Part shown: one piece after another, positions 34,830 to 43,695 of the stretch
Position numbering within the stretch: position 1 is the first letter of the stretch
Layout of the letters: the number at the start of each line of letters is the position of its first letter
Assembly (NCBI GenBank): GCA_963749605.1
Contig: CAVVNN010000004.1
Coordinates: 1 to 64,000 of the forward strand
Length of the DNA: 64,000 nucleotides
Reading direction: 5' to 3'
Source of the DNA: CAVVNN01 sp963749605
GTDB taxonomy: Bacteria; Actinomycetota; Thermoleophilia; Solirubrobacterales; 70-9
Notes under the pieces: model-generated
What the model saw: only the letters and a program-made list of their open reading frames with translations
The model's database searches: none
Told to the model about the DNA's origin: nothing
Program-made: the position numbers and the translations under genes

Positions 34830-35360
34830 TCAACCTTCGCCGGCTGCCGGTGGGGCGGTTGGGTCGCCGCCCCCTTCGCCGGGGTTCTCGCGCGCGATGT
34901 AGTCCTCGGCGAGCAGCAGGTTCTCCTTCGAGCGCTCGACCACGTTGAGGAGGTCCTGCATGAGAGCGACCTCCTCGACCTGCTCCTTTACGAACCACTG
35001 CATGAACTGCTCGGCGCGGTAGTCCTTGGCCTCCCGTGCCAGCTCGAACAGCGCGTAGATCTCTTCGCCGACCCGCTTCTCCTGCTCCAGAGCCATCCGC
35101 ACCGGGGCGCTTCCGTCTGCATAGGCCGTCTGCTGGGACTTGATGTCGGGAATCTGCACCTCCTCGTCGACGTCGAGCAGGTACTGGATCATCATCATCG
35201 CGTGCTCGCGCTCCTCCAGCGCCTGCCTGTAGAAGAACTGGGCGAGGCGGGGAAGGGTCTCGGCGTCGTAGTAGACGGCGGCGCCCACGTACTGCTGGGA
35301 TGCCGCGAACTCGTTGGCGATCTGCTCGTTGAGGGCGGCGGGGAAGCTCTTCTCGGCCAT
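34830..35360 (-). CDS. ftn: Ferritin
   Basis: A 176-residue non-haem ferritin. ATG 35360 (MAEKSFPAALN) has AAGGAGA 6 nt upstream and is preferred over the start at 35390. The four-helix bundle carries the ferroxidase ligands: Glu in QIANEFAASQQY, EEREHA in helix B (Glu and His), and later Glu residues in EQEKRVGEEIYAL. It stores iron and limits Fenton chemistry. A Pro/Gly-rich C-terminal tail is lineage-specific. Its stop is 9 nt from the convergent peptidase E stop. Confidence 0.9.
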   Translation of the reverse strand: MAEKSFPAALNEQIANEFAASQQYVGAAVYYDAETLPRLAQFFYRQALEEREHAMMMIQYLLDVDEEVQIPDIKSQQTAYADGSAPVRMALEQEKRVGEEIYALFELAREAKDYRAEQFMQWFVKEQVEEVALMQDLLNVVERSKENLLLAEDYIARENPGEGGGDPTAPPAAGEG

Positions 35361-35433
35361 GTTTCTCCTTGCTCGGCGGTGCAGGTTCATCCAACGTAGC
35401 CGAAACGCCGAGTTCGGCTGGCCGAACCGCGGG

Positions 35434-36501
35434 TCAGGTGGCCCAGCGAAACCCGGTCGGCGCCAGCCGAGGCTCGAGTGGGCTGGACGGCAGGCCGGGT
35501 CTCGTCGCCTGCGCGGGGTCGTTGTAGCCGGAGGGGGCGACGTCGTTTGGCGTGCCGGGGTGGAAGATCGCCGCCAGGTACTGGATCTGGCCGCGCCCCG
35601 GGCCCAGCTCGGTCTGGCCGCCGCCGTAGGCGCCGATCCCCCGCTGCTCGCAGTGGTCGTAGGCCTCGAACAGCATGCTGACGGCGCCGAAGCGGGAGGG
35701 CTTGACGTTCACCATCTTCGGCGGCCAGGGCATCCCCTCGATGTCGGCGACCGAGTGGATCGGCGCATCCCAGGTGACCCGCTCGGCGACCGGGTCGAGC
35801 AGCGGTTTGGTCTCCTCGTTGACGTCGGGGTCCTCGAGCCAGGCCTCGGGGAAGGCCGCGATCAGCTTGGCGTACAGCTCGGGGTCGGTCTCGACGTCGA
35901 CGACGGTCCCTTTGTAGAAGCCCTTGAGGTCGAGCGAGTCGACCGCGCCGGTCTCGACCAGCGCGGCGATCAGCTCGTCGTCCCAGTCGTTGGTGGGGTC
36001 GAGCTTGAAGCGCAGGGTGGGGTAGACGGCGAGGCGGGCGAGCAGGGGCTCGATCGAGGAACGTCTTTCGCTGCTGCCGAGGCGCATCGAGGAGACGAAG
36101 TCGAGCGGGCGGGGCTCGCGGTCGAGGGCGGCGGCGAGGCTGGTGCCGGCCTGGCGCAGCGCCAGGTCCAGCGCGGCGGACTCGAAGGCCCAGCGCCGAT
36201 ACTCGCGCGAGACGTCGCGCTCGGGTGGCGAGGCCGGGAAGAGATCGGTGCGGTCGAGGAGCTCGGAGAACTCGGCGAAGGCGTAGCTCCCCGCCAGCCC
36301 CGCGGGCGGGCCGGCGTCCTGCTGGGCGACGTGGTCGAGCGCGTCGTAGGTGACGTCCTCCCCGACCCCCTCATGCCCGTCCCCGCGCAGCGTGACGACG
36401 GTCGTCAGCCGTTCGAAGTCGCCCAGCGTGAGCGAGAGCCCCTCGAACTCGCACTCCTCCACCACCAGCGGCAGCTCCGCGATCCGGTCGAAGGTGCCCA
36501 C
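35434..36501 (-). CDS. Enolase-superfamily (mandelate racemase/MLE-like) protein
   Basis: A 355-residue protein from GTG 36501 (VGTFDRIAELPLVV). The frame is open upstream but crosses a large hairpin repeat, so that extension is not coding. N-terminal capping domain, then a barrel with RFKLDPTNDW, VDSLDLKGFY, AWLEDPDVNE and MVNVKPSRFGA, which place the metal-binding acidic residues and the catalytic lysine pattern of o-succinylbenzoate synthase or dipeptide-epimerase relatives. GGQTELGPGRGQIQ near the C terminus is typical. The substrate cannot be assigned. Confidence 0.65.
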   Translation of the reverse strand: MGTFDRIAELPLVVEECEFEGLSLTLGDFERLTTVVTLRGDGHEGVGEDVTYDALDHVAQQDAGPPAGLAGSYAFAEFSELLDRTDLFPASPPERDVSREYRRWAFESAALDLALRQAGTSLAAALDREPRPLDFVSSMRLGSSERRSSIEPLLARLAVYPTLRFKLDPTNDWDDELIAALVETGAVDSLDLKGFYKGTVVDVETDPELYAKLIAAFPEAWLEDPDVNEETKPLLDPVAERVTWDAPIHSVADIEGMPWPPKMVNVKPSRFGAVSMLFEAYDHCEQRGIGAYGGGQTELGPGRGQIQYLAAIFHPGTPNDVAPSGYNDPAQATRPGLPSSPLEPRLAPTGFRWAT

Positions 36502-36515
36502 AGGTAGGAGTCTAG

Positions 36516-36603
36516 GGGGAGGGAGAGGTGTCCCCCGCCCGGACAAGCAGCCCTTCGGGCTGCTTTGAGTATCCGCCCGTTCGAGGGACACCTCTCCCTC
36601 CCC
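36516..36603 (+). repeat. Nested-hairpin element, copy A
   Basis: Outer arms 36516-36534 and 36585-36603 are complementary over 19 bp without mismatch. Inside lies CGGACAA (36540-36546), then a 7-bp stem with TTC loop (36547-36563), then TTTGAGTATCCGCCCGT (36564-36580). The last motif is identical in copy B. This copy stands between two divergent genes, upstream of both starts, so it is not simply a terminator. It may affect both promoters, or be a mobile repeat. CGGA and TCCG can pair to make a third short helix between outer and inner stems. Confidence 0.7.
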
Positions 36604-36619
36604 TGGCACACTCGTTTCT

Positions 36620-38017
36620 ATGAAGCACACTGCGCACGGTTACTGGCTGGAGGAGGCGGGAGCGGTTGAGCCGGCGCCTGCGCTGGGCGAGGACAGGAGT
36701 GCCGACGTCGTCGTCGTCGGGGGTGGTTTCACCGGGATGTGGGCGGCGTGGCACCTGAAGGAGCTGGAGCCCGAGGCCCGGGTGGTGCTGCTCGAGGCGG
36801 GAGCCTGCGGGCAAGGGCCGAGCGGGCGCAACGGGGGCTTCTGCAACGTGATGTGGTTTTCGCTGCCGAACATGCGCGGGCGTTGGGGCGACGCCGGGGC
36901 GCTCGCCGTCGCCCGCGCCGCCGAGCAGGCGGTCGCCGGGATCGGCGAGTTCTGCGCGGGGGAGGGGGTCGATGCGTGGTTCCGCCATGCCGGCTACCTC
37001 CAGGTTTCGACGGCGCCGGCCCACGACGGCGCCTGGGCCGAGACCCTGGCCGCCTGCCGCGAGCTGGGTGTGGTGGACGAGATTCGCGAGCTCTCGCCGG
37101 CCGAGGTCGCCGAGCGCTGCGCCTCACCCGCCTTCCGCGGCGGGGCGTTCTACCCCGGCGCCGCCACGGTCCAGCCGGCGCGGCTGGCGCTCGGCCTGCG
37201 CGAGCGGCTGCGCGCCCGCGGCGTCGAGGTGCTCGAGCACTCGCCGGTGAGGAGCGTCGCCGGTTCGCCGGGGGGTGTCGAGGTGCGCACCCCGGGGGGT
37301 ACGGTCCAGGCCGCCGCCGCCGTGCTCGCAGTGGGTGCGGCGGCGAAGTCGCCGCGGGGGCCGCTCCGCAACAACCTCACGGTCGCCTCTTCCCACATCG
37401 TCCTCACCGAGCCCGTCCCCGACCTGCTGGAGGAGATCGGTTGGACCGGGGGCGAGTCCATCACCGACAGCCGCGCCCTGATCGACTACTTCCGCACCAC
37501 CCCCGACGGCAGGATCCTCTTCGGCTGGGGCGGAGGCCGGATCGCGATGGGCGCGCGCCTCGGCGGCCGCTCGGAGCTCGATCCGGAAGTGGTCGCGCTC
37601 ACCTCCGCCCATCTCGACGCCTACTTCCCCGGCTTCGCCGGGCGCCGCCTCAGCCACGCCTGGGGAGGCCCGATCGACGCCTCGCCGACCCACCTGCCGA
37701 TCGCGATGCCGCTGCGCGGCGGCCGCGCCTTCGCCGCCGCCGGCTACACCGGCAACGGCGTCGGCCCTTCGCACATGGTCGGCAGGACCCTCGCCGCGCT
37801 GGCCCTCGACCGCCGCGACGAGCACACCCGCCTGCCCTTCGTCGATCCCTCGCCCCCACGCGTCCCTCCGGAACCCTTCCACTGGATCGGCGGCGAGGCG
37901 ATCCGCAGGGGAATCATGCGCAAGGAGGAGGCCGAGATGACGGGCCGTACCCCGGACCCCATCAGCGCCCTCGTCGCCAGGGTCCCCGAGCTGATCGGCT
38001 TCCACATCGGCAGGTGA
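36620..38017 (+). CDS. FAD-dependent amine/amino acid oxidase (DAO family, PuuB-like)
   Basis: A 465-residue DadA/PuuB-type flavoprotein. The FAD dinucleotide fold is DVVVVGGGFTGMWAAWHL (residues 35-52) followed by EAGACGQGPSGRNGGF. The C-terminal part contains HAWGGPIDASPTHLPI and AAGYTGNGVGPSHMVG, the usual FAD-contacting end of gamma-glutamylputrescine oxidases. The family oxidises amines or N-substituted amino acids to aldehydes plus H2O2. Position next to PotABCD and aldehyde dehydrogenases favours a polyamine-type substrate, by context. ATG 36620. Confidence 0.8.
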   Translation: MKHTAHGYWLEEAGAVEPAPALGEDRSADVVVVGGGFTGMWAAWHLKELEPEARVVLLEAGACGQGPSGRNGGFCNVMWFSLPNMRGRWGDAGALAVARAAEQAVAGIGEFCAGEGVDAWFRHAGYLQVSTAPAHDGAWAETLAACRELGVVDEIRELSPAEVAERCASPAFRGGAFYPGAATVQPARLALGLRERLRARGVEVLEHSPVRSVAGSPGGVEVRTPGGTVQAAAAVLAVGAAAKSPRGPLRNNLTVASSHIVLTEPVPDLLEEIGWTGGESITDSRALIDYFRTTPDGRILFGWGGGRIAMGARLGGRSELDPEVVALTSAHLDAYFPGFAGRRLSHAWGGPIDASPTHLPIAMPLRGGRAFAAAGYTGNGVGPSHMVGRTLAALALDRRDEHTRLPFVDPSPPRVPPEPFHWIGGEAIRRGIMRKEEAEMTGRTPDPISALVARVPELIGFHIGR

Positions 38018-38043
38018 AGACGGAGGGGTGCCCCCTACCCCCT
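38018..38043. terminator. Weak bidirectional hairpin between convergent genes
   Basis: Between the stops of the FAD oxidase and the MmsA-type gene, GAGGGG and CCCCTC arms flank a C-rich loop. Stem is short and no T-run follows on either strand, so terminator function is tentative. Confidence 0.3.
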
Positions 38044-39552
38044 CTACCAGCGACTGGTGACGACCTTCTTCCGCGTGTAAAAGTCGACCGCATCGCTCCC
38101 GTTGGCGTGCAGGTCGCCGTCGCAGGAGTCCTTCCAGCCGGCGAAGGGGAACCAGGCGACCGGGGCGGGGACGCCGACGTTGATGCCGAGCATGCCGGCC
38201 TCGGCGCCGTGGCGGTAGCGGCGCGCCGCCTCGCCGGAGCGGGTGAAGATCGCGCCGGCGTTGCCGTAGCGCGAGCCGTTGAGGAACTCGAGCGCGGCGT
38301 CGAGGCCGGGAACGCCGACCATGGTCAGCAGCGGGCCGAACAGCTCCTCGCGGGCCAGCTCGGACTCGGGGTCGGAAACCGCGGCGATCGTCGGCCCGAG
38401 CATCGTCCCCGCCGGGCCGGGGTCGCCGCGGCCGTCGAGCAGCAGCTCGGCGCCTTCGCCCGCCCCCCGCTCGATTGCCTCGGCGATCCTCTGGCGGGCG
38501 GCGGCCGAGATCATCGGGCAGACGTCGGTGGCCGGATCGGCGCCAGGGCCGAGCTTCAGCTCACGCGTTGCCGCCACCAGCGCCTCGCTTACCTCGGCCC
38601 GCCGCGCCTTCTCACCGACGACGACGCAGACCGAGCCCGCCAGGCAGCGCTGCCCGGCGGCGCCGAACGCCGAGCCCAGGATCGCGGGAACCGCCTGGGC
38701 GAGGTCGGCGTCGGGCATCACGACCAGCGAGTTCTTGGCGCCGCCCAGCGCCTGCACCCGCTTACCGGTTCGCACGGCGCCTTCGGCGACGATCCGCGCC
38801 GTCTCGGCCCGGCCGACGAAGGAGACGGCGTCGATGCCGGGGTCCTCGAGGATCGCCGTCACCGCCGCCCGCGCCCCGTGGACGAGGTTGACCACCCCGG
38901 GCGGGATCTCGGCGATCGAGTCGACGGCCTCGGCGATCAGCGCCGCCGGCCGCGGGTCCTGCTCGGAGGGCTTCAGCAGGAACGAGTTGCCGCAGGCGAT
39001 CGCGTAGGGCAGGAACCAGAGCGGGATCATCGCCGGGAAGTTGAACGGGGTGATCGCCGCGACCACGCCGACCGGTTGGCGCACCAGCTCGACGTCGACC
39101 CCGGCCGCCACCCCTTCCAGCGTCTCGCCCTTGAGCAGATGGGGCATTGCCGCCGCCGACTCGACCGACTCGATGCCGCGGCCGACCTCGCCGTCGGCGT
39201 CAGCCAGCGTCTTGCCCATGTCGGCGCTGACCAGCGCGACCAGCTCCTCGCGGCGGCGCAGCAGCTCCTCGCGCAGCGCCAGCAGCGCCCGTGCCCGTCG
39301 CTGCGGCGGCACCTCGCGCCATGCCGGCTGCGCGGCCCGAGCCGTCTCGACCGCTTCGCGCACCTCGGCCGCGCCGCTGAGCGGCACCAGAGCCGCGACC
39401 TCCCCCGTCGCCGGGTCGATGTCGTCGAGCATGTCGACTCCGTCGATCGCCCGCCACATCCCGCCCACGTAGTTGGCCAGCCGCACCGGCTCACTCTGCC
39501 GATGGGCCGATTTCCCGCGATATACGTGGGTTTTCGTCCCGTCGGCGGTCAT
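38044..39552 (-). CDS. mmsA: CoA-acylating methylmalonate-semialdehyde dehydrogenase
   Basis: A 502-residue aldehyde dehydrogenase of the MMSDH branch. Catalytic Cys303 lies in AAGQRCLAGS. ITPFNFPAMIPLWFLPYAIA is the branch signature. The C terminus PFAGWKDSCDGDLHANG and DFYTRKKVVTSRW is diagnostic of MmsA. It converts malonate or methylmalonate semialdehyde to acetyl- or propionyl-CoA with NAD and CoA. As the last gene of the Pot operon (ATGA overlap with potC) it would take the semialdehyde made from beta-alanine or a similar amino acid by the nearby omega-aminotransferase. Confidence 0.88.
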   Translation of the reverse strand: MTADGTKTHVYRGKSAHRQSEPVRLANYVGGMWRAIDGVDMLDDIDPATGEVAALVPLSGAAEVREAVETARAAQPAWREVPPQRRARALLALREELLRRREELVALVSADMGKTLADADGEVGRGIESVESAAAMPHLLKGETLEGVAAGVDVELVRQPVGVVAAITPFNFPAMIPLWFLPYAIACGNSFLLKPSEQDPRPAALIAEAVDSIAEIPPGVVNLVHGARAAVTAILEDPGIDAVSFVGRAETARIVAEGAVRTGKRVQALGGAKNSLVVMPDADLAQAVPAILGSAFGAAGQRCLAGSVCVVVGEKARRAEVSEALVAATRELKLGPGADPATDVCPMISAAARQRIAEAIERGAGEGAELLLDGRGDPGPAGTMLGPTIAAVSDPESELAREELFGPLLTMVGVPGLDAALEFLNGSRYGNAGAIFTRSGEAARRYRHGAEAGMLGINVGVPAPVAWFPFAGWKDSCDGDLHANGSDAVDFYTRKKVVTSRW

Positions 39553-40412
39553 GCGGCGGCGCCGGCGGGGCGGGGCTGGGACGGCGCCGCCTCCTGTTCC
39601 GGGCGGACCTCGGCCATCTTTTCGGCGCGGCGCTGCTGCCAGACGGTGAACCCCATCGCCGCCACGGTCACTCCGAAGAGGATCATCGCGATCACGTTGA
39701 CTTCGACCGGGATCCCGCGCTGGGCGGCGCCGAAGATGTAGAGCGGGAAGGTGACGGTCGTCCCCGAGTTGAAGTTGGAGATCACGAAGTCGTCGATCGA
39801 GAGCGCGAAGGCGAGCATCGCGCCGCCGAAGATGCCGGGCATGATCAGCGGCAGGGTGACCAGGCGAAAGGTCTGCAGCGAGCCCGCCCCGAGGTCCCTG
39901 GCCGCCTCCTCGAGGCTGCGGTCGAACCCGATCAGCCGCGATCGCACGACCACGACGACGAAGCTGATGCAGAACATCACGTGCGCGATCAGCAGCGTCT
40001 GGAAGCCGAGCGAGGGAGTCCCGAGGATGAGGAAGAAGGAGAGCAGCGCCGCGCCCATCACGACCTCGGGGGTCGCCATCGGGATCACGATCAGGAAGTT
40101 CGCCAGCCTCCGCCCGAAGAACCGATGGCGGACCAGCGCCAGGGCCATCATCGTCCCCACGATCGTCGAGATCACCGTCGCCAGCACCGCCAGTTTGAGA
40201 CTGGTCAGGAGCGCTTCGGTCAGTTCGGGGCGGCTGAAGGCGTGCGCCCAGTGGGTGAGGGTGAAGCCGACCCAGGTGTAGTTGTAGCGGCCCTGGGGGT
40301 TGTTGAAGGAGAAGAGGAAGATGACCGCGATCGGGATCAGGAGGTAGAGCACCACCAGCCCGGCGACGATGTTGACCGCGTGCTCGCGCAGCCAGCGCCA
40401 GCCGCGTTTCAT
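39549..40412 (-). CDS. potC: ABC polyamine transporter permease PotC
   Basis: A 287-residue permease with six membrane helices (AVNIVAGLVVLYLLIPIAVIF first) and the binding-protein-dependent transport signature EAARDLGAGSLQTFRLVTLP (EAA loop). SIDDFVISNFNSG is typical of the PotC family. It forms the membrane channel with PotB. Both ends overlap neighbours by 4 nt (ATGA with potB and mmsA). Confidence 0.88.
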   Translation of the reverse strand: MKRGWRWLREHAVNIVAGLVVLYLLIPIAVIFLFSFNNPQGRYNYTWVGFTLTHWAHAFSRPELTEALLTSLKLAVLATVISTIVGTMMALALVRHRFFGRRLANFLIVIPMATPEVVMGAALLSFFLILGTPSLGFQTLLIAHVMFCISFVVVVVRSRLIGFDRSLEEAARDLGAGSLQTFRLVTLPLIMPGIFGGAMLAFALSIDDFVISNFNSGTTVTFPLYIFGAAQRGIPVEVNVIAMILFGVTVAAMGFTVWQQRRAEKMAEVRPEQEAAPSQPRPAGAAA

Positions 40413-41269
40413 TTGGCCTCCTCGCCCATCAGCGCCTCCGAGCCGGCGAAGCGGATGTAGATCACGACGGCGACCATGATCAGCGCCATCAGCACGAAGG
40501 AGAGCGCTGCGGCCGACGGGTAGTCGGACTGGCTCAGGTAGAGCGACTGGATCACGTTGCCGATCATCCGGTTGCCGGCGCCGCCAAGGAACTGGGCGTT
40601 GACGTAGTCGCCGACGGCGGGGATGAAGGTGAGCAGGGTGCCGGCGACGATGCCGGGCGCCGAGAGCGGCAGGGTGACCCGCAGGAAGGACTGCGGGGCC
40701 GAGGCGTAGAGGTCCTTCGCCGCCTCGATCAGCCGCACGTCGATCCGCTCGAGGCTGGCGTAGATCGGCAGGATCATGAAGGGGAGGAAGTTGTAGGTGA
40801 GGCCGGCGATCACCGCGGGTCCGGTGGCGAGGATGTGTCCGCTGGGAGCGAGTCCGACCGTGCGCAGAAATTCGGTCACCGGGCTTTCGTCGGAGAGGAT
40901 CGTCTCCCAGGCGATCGTCCGGATCAGGTAGGTGGTGAAGAACGGCGCCACCACCGCGAAGAGGAGGAAGTTGCGCCAGCGGCCCGCCTTGAAGGCGATC
41001 GTGTAGGCGAGCGGGTAGGCGACGAGGAGGGCGACCACCGTCGCGGCGCCGCCGTAGAAGAAGGAGCGCACGAACTGGGTGTCGTAGGCGGAGAGCGCTT
41101 CGCTGTAGTTGGACCAGTTCCAGTTGAAGTGGAGGTTTTCCCCGAGGATCCCCGTGTTCAGCGAGAGTTTCCCCATGTAGAAGAGCGGGACGACGAAGAA
41201 GAGGACCAGCCAGATCGTCCCCGGCCCCAGCAGGAAGTAGGGGGCGACGCGGCGGCGGAGCGTGGCCAT
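40409..41269 (-). CDS. potB: ABC polyamine transporter permease PotB
   Basis: A 286-residue permease: six helices, a periplasmic first loop with NWSNYSEALSAYDTQF, and the EAA loop EAAKDLYASAPQSFLRVTLP. FIPAVGDYVNAQFLGG matches the PotB family. It pairs with PotC. Its stop overlaps the potC ATG; its start is 46 nt after the potD stop. Confidence 0.88.
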   Translation of the reverse strand: MATLRRRVAPYFLLGPGTIWLVLFFVVPLFYMGKLSLNTGILGENLHFNWNWSNYSEALSAYDTQFVRSFFYGGAATVVALLVAYPLAYTIAFKAGRWRNFLLFAVVAPFFTTYLIRTIAWETILSDESPVTEFLRTVGLAPSGHILATGPAVIAGLTYNFLPFMILPIYASLERIDVRLIEAAKDLYASAPQSFLRVTLPLSAPGIVAGTLLTFIPAVGDYVNAQFLGGAGNRMIGNVIQSLYLSQSDYPSAAALSFVLMALIMVAVVIYIRFAGSEALMGEEAK

Positions 41270-41315
41270 CAGGCCACCACCCCGCCGCCGCTGTTCAGCG
41301 AGCCGCCCATGTCGG

Positions 41316-42470
41316 TCAGCCGTTCAGCACCGCGTCGAACGCTTTGATCACGTTCTGTTCCTCTTCGCCTTCCAGGGCCGGCGTCGAGGAGCACTTCTTG
41401 GTGAACGAGGCGCTGGGGAAGATCAGCTGGTTTTCGGCCAGCTTCGGGTCGCGCTTGGCGAGGATCGGCTTCACGCCTTCCACCGGCGTCACGTAGTTGA
41501 CGTATTCGGCGATGTTGGCCTGGACTTCCGGCTCGTAGACGAAGTTCATCCAGGCCTCGGCCGCGGTCGGGTTCGGCGCCCCGACCGGGATCACCATGTC
41601 TTCGGACCAGAGCATGCAGCCCTCGGTCGGCATCCGCCATTCGAGGTTGGGGTTGTCTTCCTGCAGCTGCACCGCGTCGCCGGACCAGCCCATCACCGCG
41701 ACGGCGTTGCCGCTGGTCAGGTCCTGGATGTAGCTGTTGCCGGTGAAGTTGCGGATCTGACCGGATTGGGCCGCACCCTTGATCTTTTCGATCGCCTTCA
41801 ACCAGTCGGCTTCGGTCGCCTTGTTCGGATCGACGCCTTCGCACTTCATCGTCAGCGGCACCGCTTCCCGCACTTCGTTGAGGAAATCGACCTTGCCCTT
41901 GTACTTCGAGTCGAAGAGGTCACAGATCGATTTCACTTCGGGCGCCGTTTCGGTGTTGACGATGATCCCGGTCATGCCGCTCTGCCACGGCACCGTGTAG
42001 TCGCGGTTGGGGTCGAAGGGCGGGCTCTTGAGGCTCGCGGAGAGGTTCTTTTCGACTTCCGGCAGGCCGGATTTGTCGAATTCCTGCAGGTAGCCGAGCT
42101 TGTGCATTTTCGTGACCATGTAGTCGGCCAGGACGAAGATGCTGCGACCGCCGGATTCCCCGCGCGCCAGCAGCGGCTGCATCTTGTTGAAGAATTCTTC
42201 GTTGGAGTTGATGTCCTCCTTGTAGTCGACCTTCACCCCGGTCGCCTTTTCGAATGCCGGGACGGTGCCCTTGTCGATGTAGAGCGGCCAGTTGGAGATC
42301 GTGACGCTTCCTGACGGCTTCCCTTCCAGCTTCACGGTCCCCGCGTTCCCGCTCCCGCTTTCGATCCCGCCCCCGCCTCCGCAGGCGGCCAGTCCCAACG
42401 CCAGGGCCAGCGCCGCCGCGGCGAGCGCCACTCCTCGTACCATCGATCCTCTGTTGCGCATCCTCCTCAT
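41316..42470 (-). CDS. potD: Polyamine-binding lipoprotein PotD-like
   Basis: A 384-residue extracytoplasmic solute-binding lipoprotein. Signal MVRGVALAAAALALALGLAA is followed by lipobox Cys and a glycine run. The mature protein begins VTISNWPLYIDKGTVPAFEK, the standard PotD/PotF opening, and includes YMVTKMHKLGYLQEF and VPVGAPNPTAAEAWMNF. It captures putrescine or spermidine outside the membrane and delivers it to PotBC. The start at 42470 overlaps the potA stop; internal ATGs eight or so codons later are also possible. Confidence 0.88.
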   Translation of the reverse strand: MRRMRNRGSMVRGVALAAAALALALGLAACGGGGGIESGSGNAGTVKLEGKPSGSVTISNWPLYIDKGTVPAFEKATGVKVDYKEDINSNEEFFNKMQPLLARGESGGRSIFVLADYMVTKMHKLGYLQEFDKSGLPEVEKNLSASLKSPPFDPNRDYTVPWQSGMTGIIVNTETAPEVKSICDLFDSKYKGKVDFLNEVREAVPLTMKCEGVDPNKATEADWLKAIEKIKGAAQSGQIRNFTGNSYIQDLTSGNAVAVMGWSGDAVQLQEDNPNLEWRMPTEGCMLWSEDMVIPVGAPNPTAAEAWMNFVYEPEVQANIAEYVNYVTPVEGVKPILAKRDPKLAENQLIFPSASFTKKCSSTPALEGEEEQNVIKAFDAVLNG

Positions 42471-43648
42471 CCTCTCTGGGTTGTTTGAAGCTCAGTTGGC
42501 CTCGCCCCGTCCTTCGCCGGCTCGGCAGCGGAGGGGGAGCCGCCTGCCGGCGACTCGCGCACCAGGTGCATGTGCTCGGGCTGCCAGGTAAGGGCGACTC
42601 GCGCCCCGCCCCCGGGCAGCCGCTGCCTCTCCTCCTCGTCGGCGTTCGGCACCAGGACCGTTATTCGAACCTCTTCGCCAAGCAGGACGACTATCTGCGT
42701 CGAGGTGCCGAGATAGAGCGAGCTCTCGACGATCCCCTCGACCCGCGGCATCCCGTTCGAGGACGCCGCCGCCGCCGCGTCTACCGGCTCGACGCGCAGC
42801 TTCTCCGGGCGCACCACCGCGTGGCAGCGCTCGCCGATGGAGAAGCCAGCCGCCCGCGCCGCCACCGTGGGCCCATGGTCGAGTCGCACCTCGTCTGGCC
42901 CGGAAACCTTCGCCGGCATCAGGTTGGAAACCCCGATGAAGCCGGCGACGAAAGTGGTGGCGGGGCGCTCGTAGACGTCCTCGGGCACGCTCACCTGCTC
43001 GACCCGGCCGCGATTCATCACCGCGATCCGGTCGCTCATCGTCAGCGCCTCCTCCTGATCGTGGGTGACGTAGACGAAGGTGATACCGACATCGCGCTGG
43101 ATCCGCTTCAACTCCACCTGAAGGCCCTTGCGCAGCTTCAGGTCGAGCGCCCCGAGCGGCTCGTCGAGCAGCAGCACCTTCGGCAGGTTGACCAGCGCCC
43201 GCGCCAGCGCCACCCGCTGTTGCATGCCGCCGGAGAGCTGCGCCGGCCGGCGCTTTGCCTCGGCGGCGAGCCCCACCCGCTCCAGCTCGGCGCCCACCCG
43301 CCGCGCGATCTCCTGCTTCGCCACGCCCTTGCGCTTCAGCCCGAAGGCGACGTTGTCCTCAACGCTGAGATGGGGGAATAGCGCGTAGCTCTGGAAGACG
43401 GTGTTGGTCGGCCGGCGGTGGGGCGGGAGATCCGCTACGTCGATCCCCTCGATCCTGATCTCCCCCGCGGTGGGTCGCTCGAACCCGGCGACCATCCGCA
43501 GCGTCGTCGTCTTCCCGCAGCCGCTCGGCCCGAGCAGGGTGAAGAACTCGCCGCCCGCCAAGTCCAGGCTGAGGTCATCGACGGCGACTAGGTCATCGAA
43601 GCGCTTGGTGACGCTCTGCAACTCGACGCTGGGAATGCTGGTGGCCAT
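42467..43648 (-). CDS. potA: ABC polyamine transporter ATPase PotA
   Basis: A 393-residue ATPase. Walker A GPSGCGKTT (near residue 38-46), Q-loop in PTNTVFQSYALFPHL, signature LSGGMQQRVALARAL, Walker B VLLLDEPLGALD, H-loop VTHDQEEALTMSD. A C-terminal TOBE domain (ERCHAVVRPEKLRV) is present, as in PotA. Drives uptake through PotBC. GAAGGAGAATTGG-like ribosome-binding sequence precedes ATG 43648. It follows the uspA gene by 47 nt on the same strand. Confidence 0.9.
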   Translation of the reverse strand: MATSIPSVELQSVTKRFDDLVAVDDLSLDLAGGEFFTLLGPSGCGKTTTLRMVAGFERPTAGEIRIEGIDVADLPPHRRPTNTVFQSYALFPHLSVEDNVAFGLKRKGVAKQEIARRVGAELERVGLAAEAKRRPAQLSGGMQQRVALARALVNLPKVLLLDEPLGALDLKLRKGLQVELKRIQRDVGITFVYVTHDQEEALTMSDRIAVMNRGRVEQVSVPEDVYERPATTFVAGFIGVSNLMPAKVSGPDEVRLDHGPTVAARAAGFSIGERCHAVVRPEKLRVEPVDAAAAASSNGMPRVEGIVESSLYLGTSTQIVVLLGEEVRITVLVPNADEEERQRLPGGGARVALTWQPEHMHLVRESPAGGSPSAAEPAKDGARPTELQTTQRG

Positions 43649-43695
43649 CCAATTCTCCTTGCGTGGACCCCTCCAACTTCCATTTGAAGGTAGCG

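Noticed and set aside
36502..36630. Longer N terminus for the enolase-like gene
   Set aside because: The extension would translate the nested-hairpin element; GTG 36501 begins the family-like sequence.
36739..39741. Plus-strand 1000-residue open frame over the FAD oxidase and MmsA genes
   Set aside because: Arginine-rich shadow sequence; the real genes in the other frames have full motifs and normal lengths.
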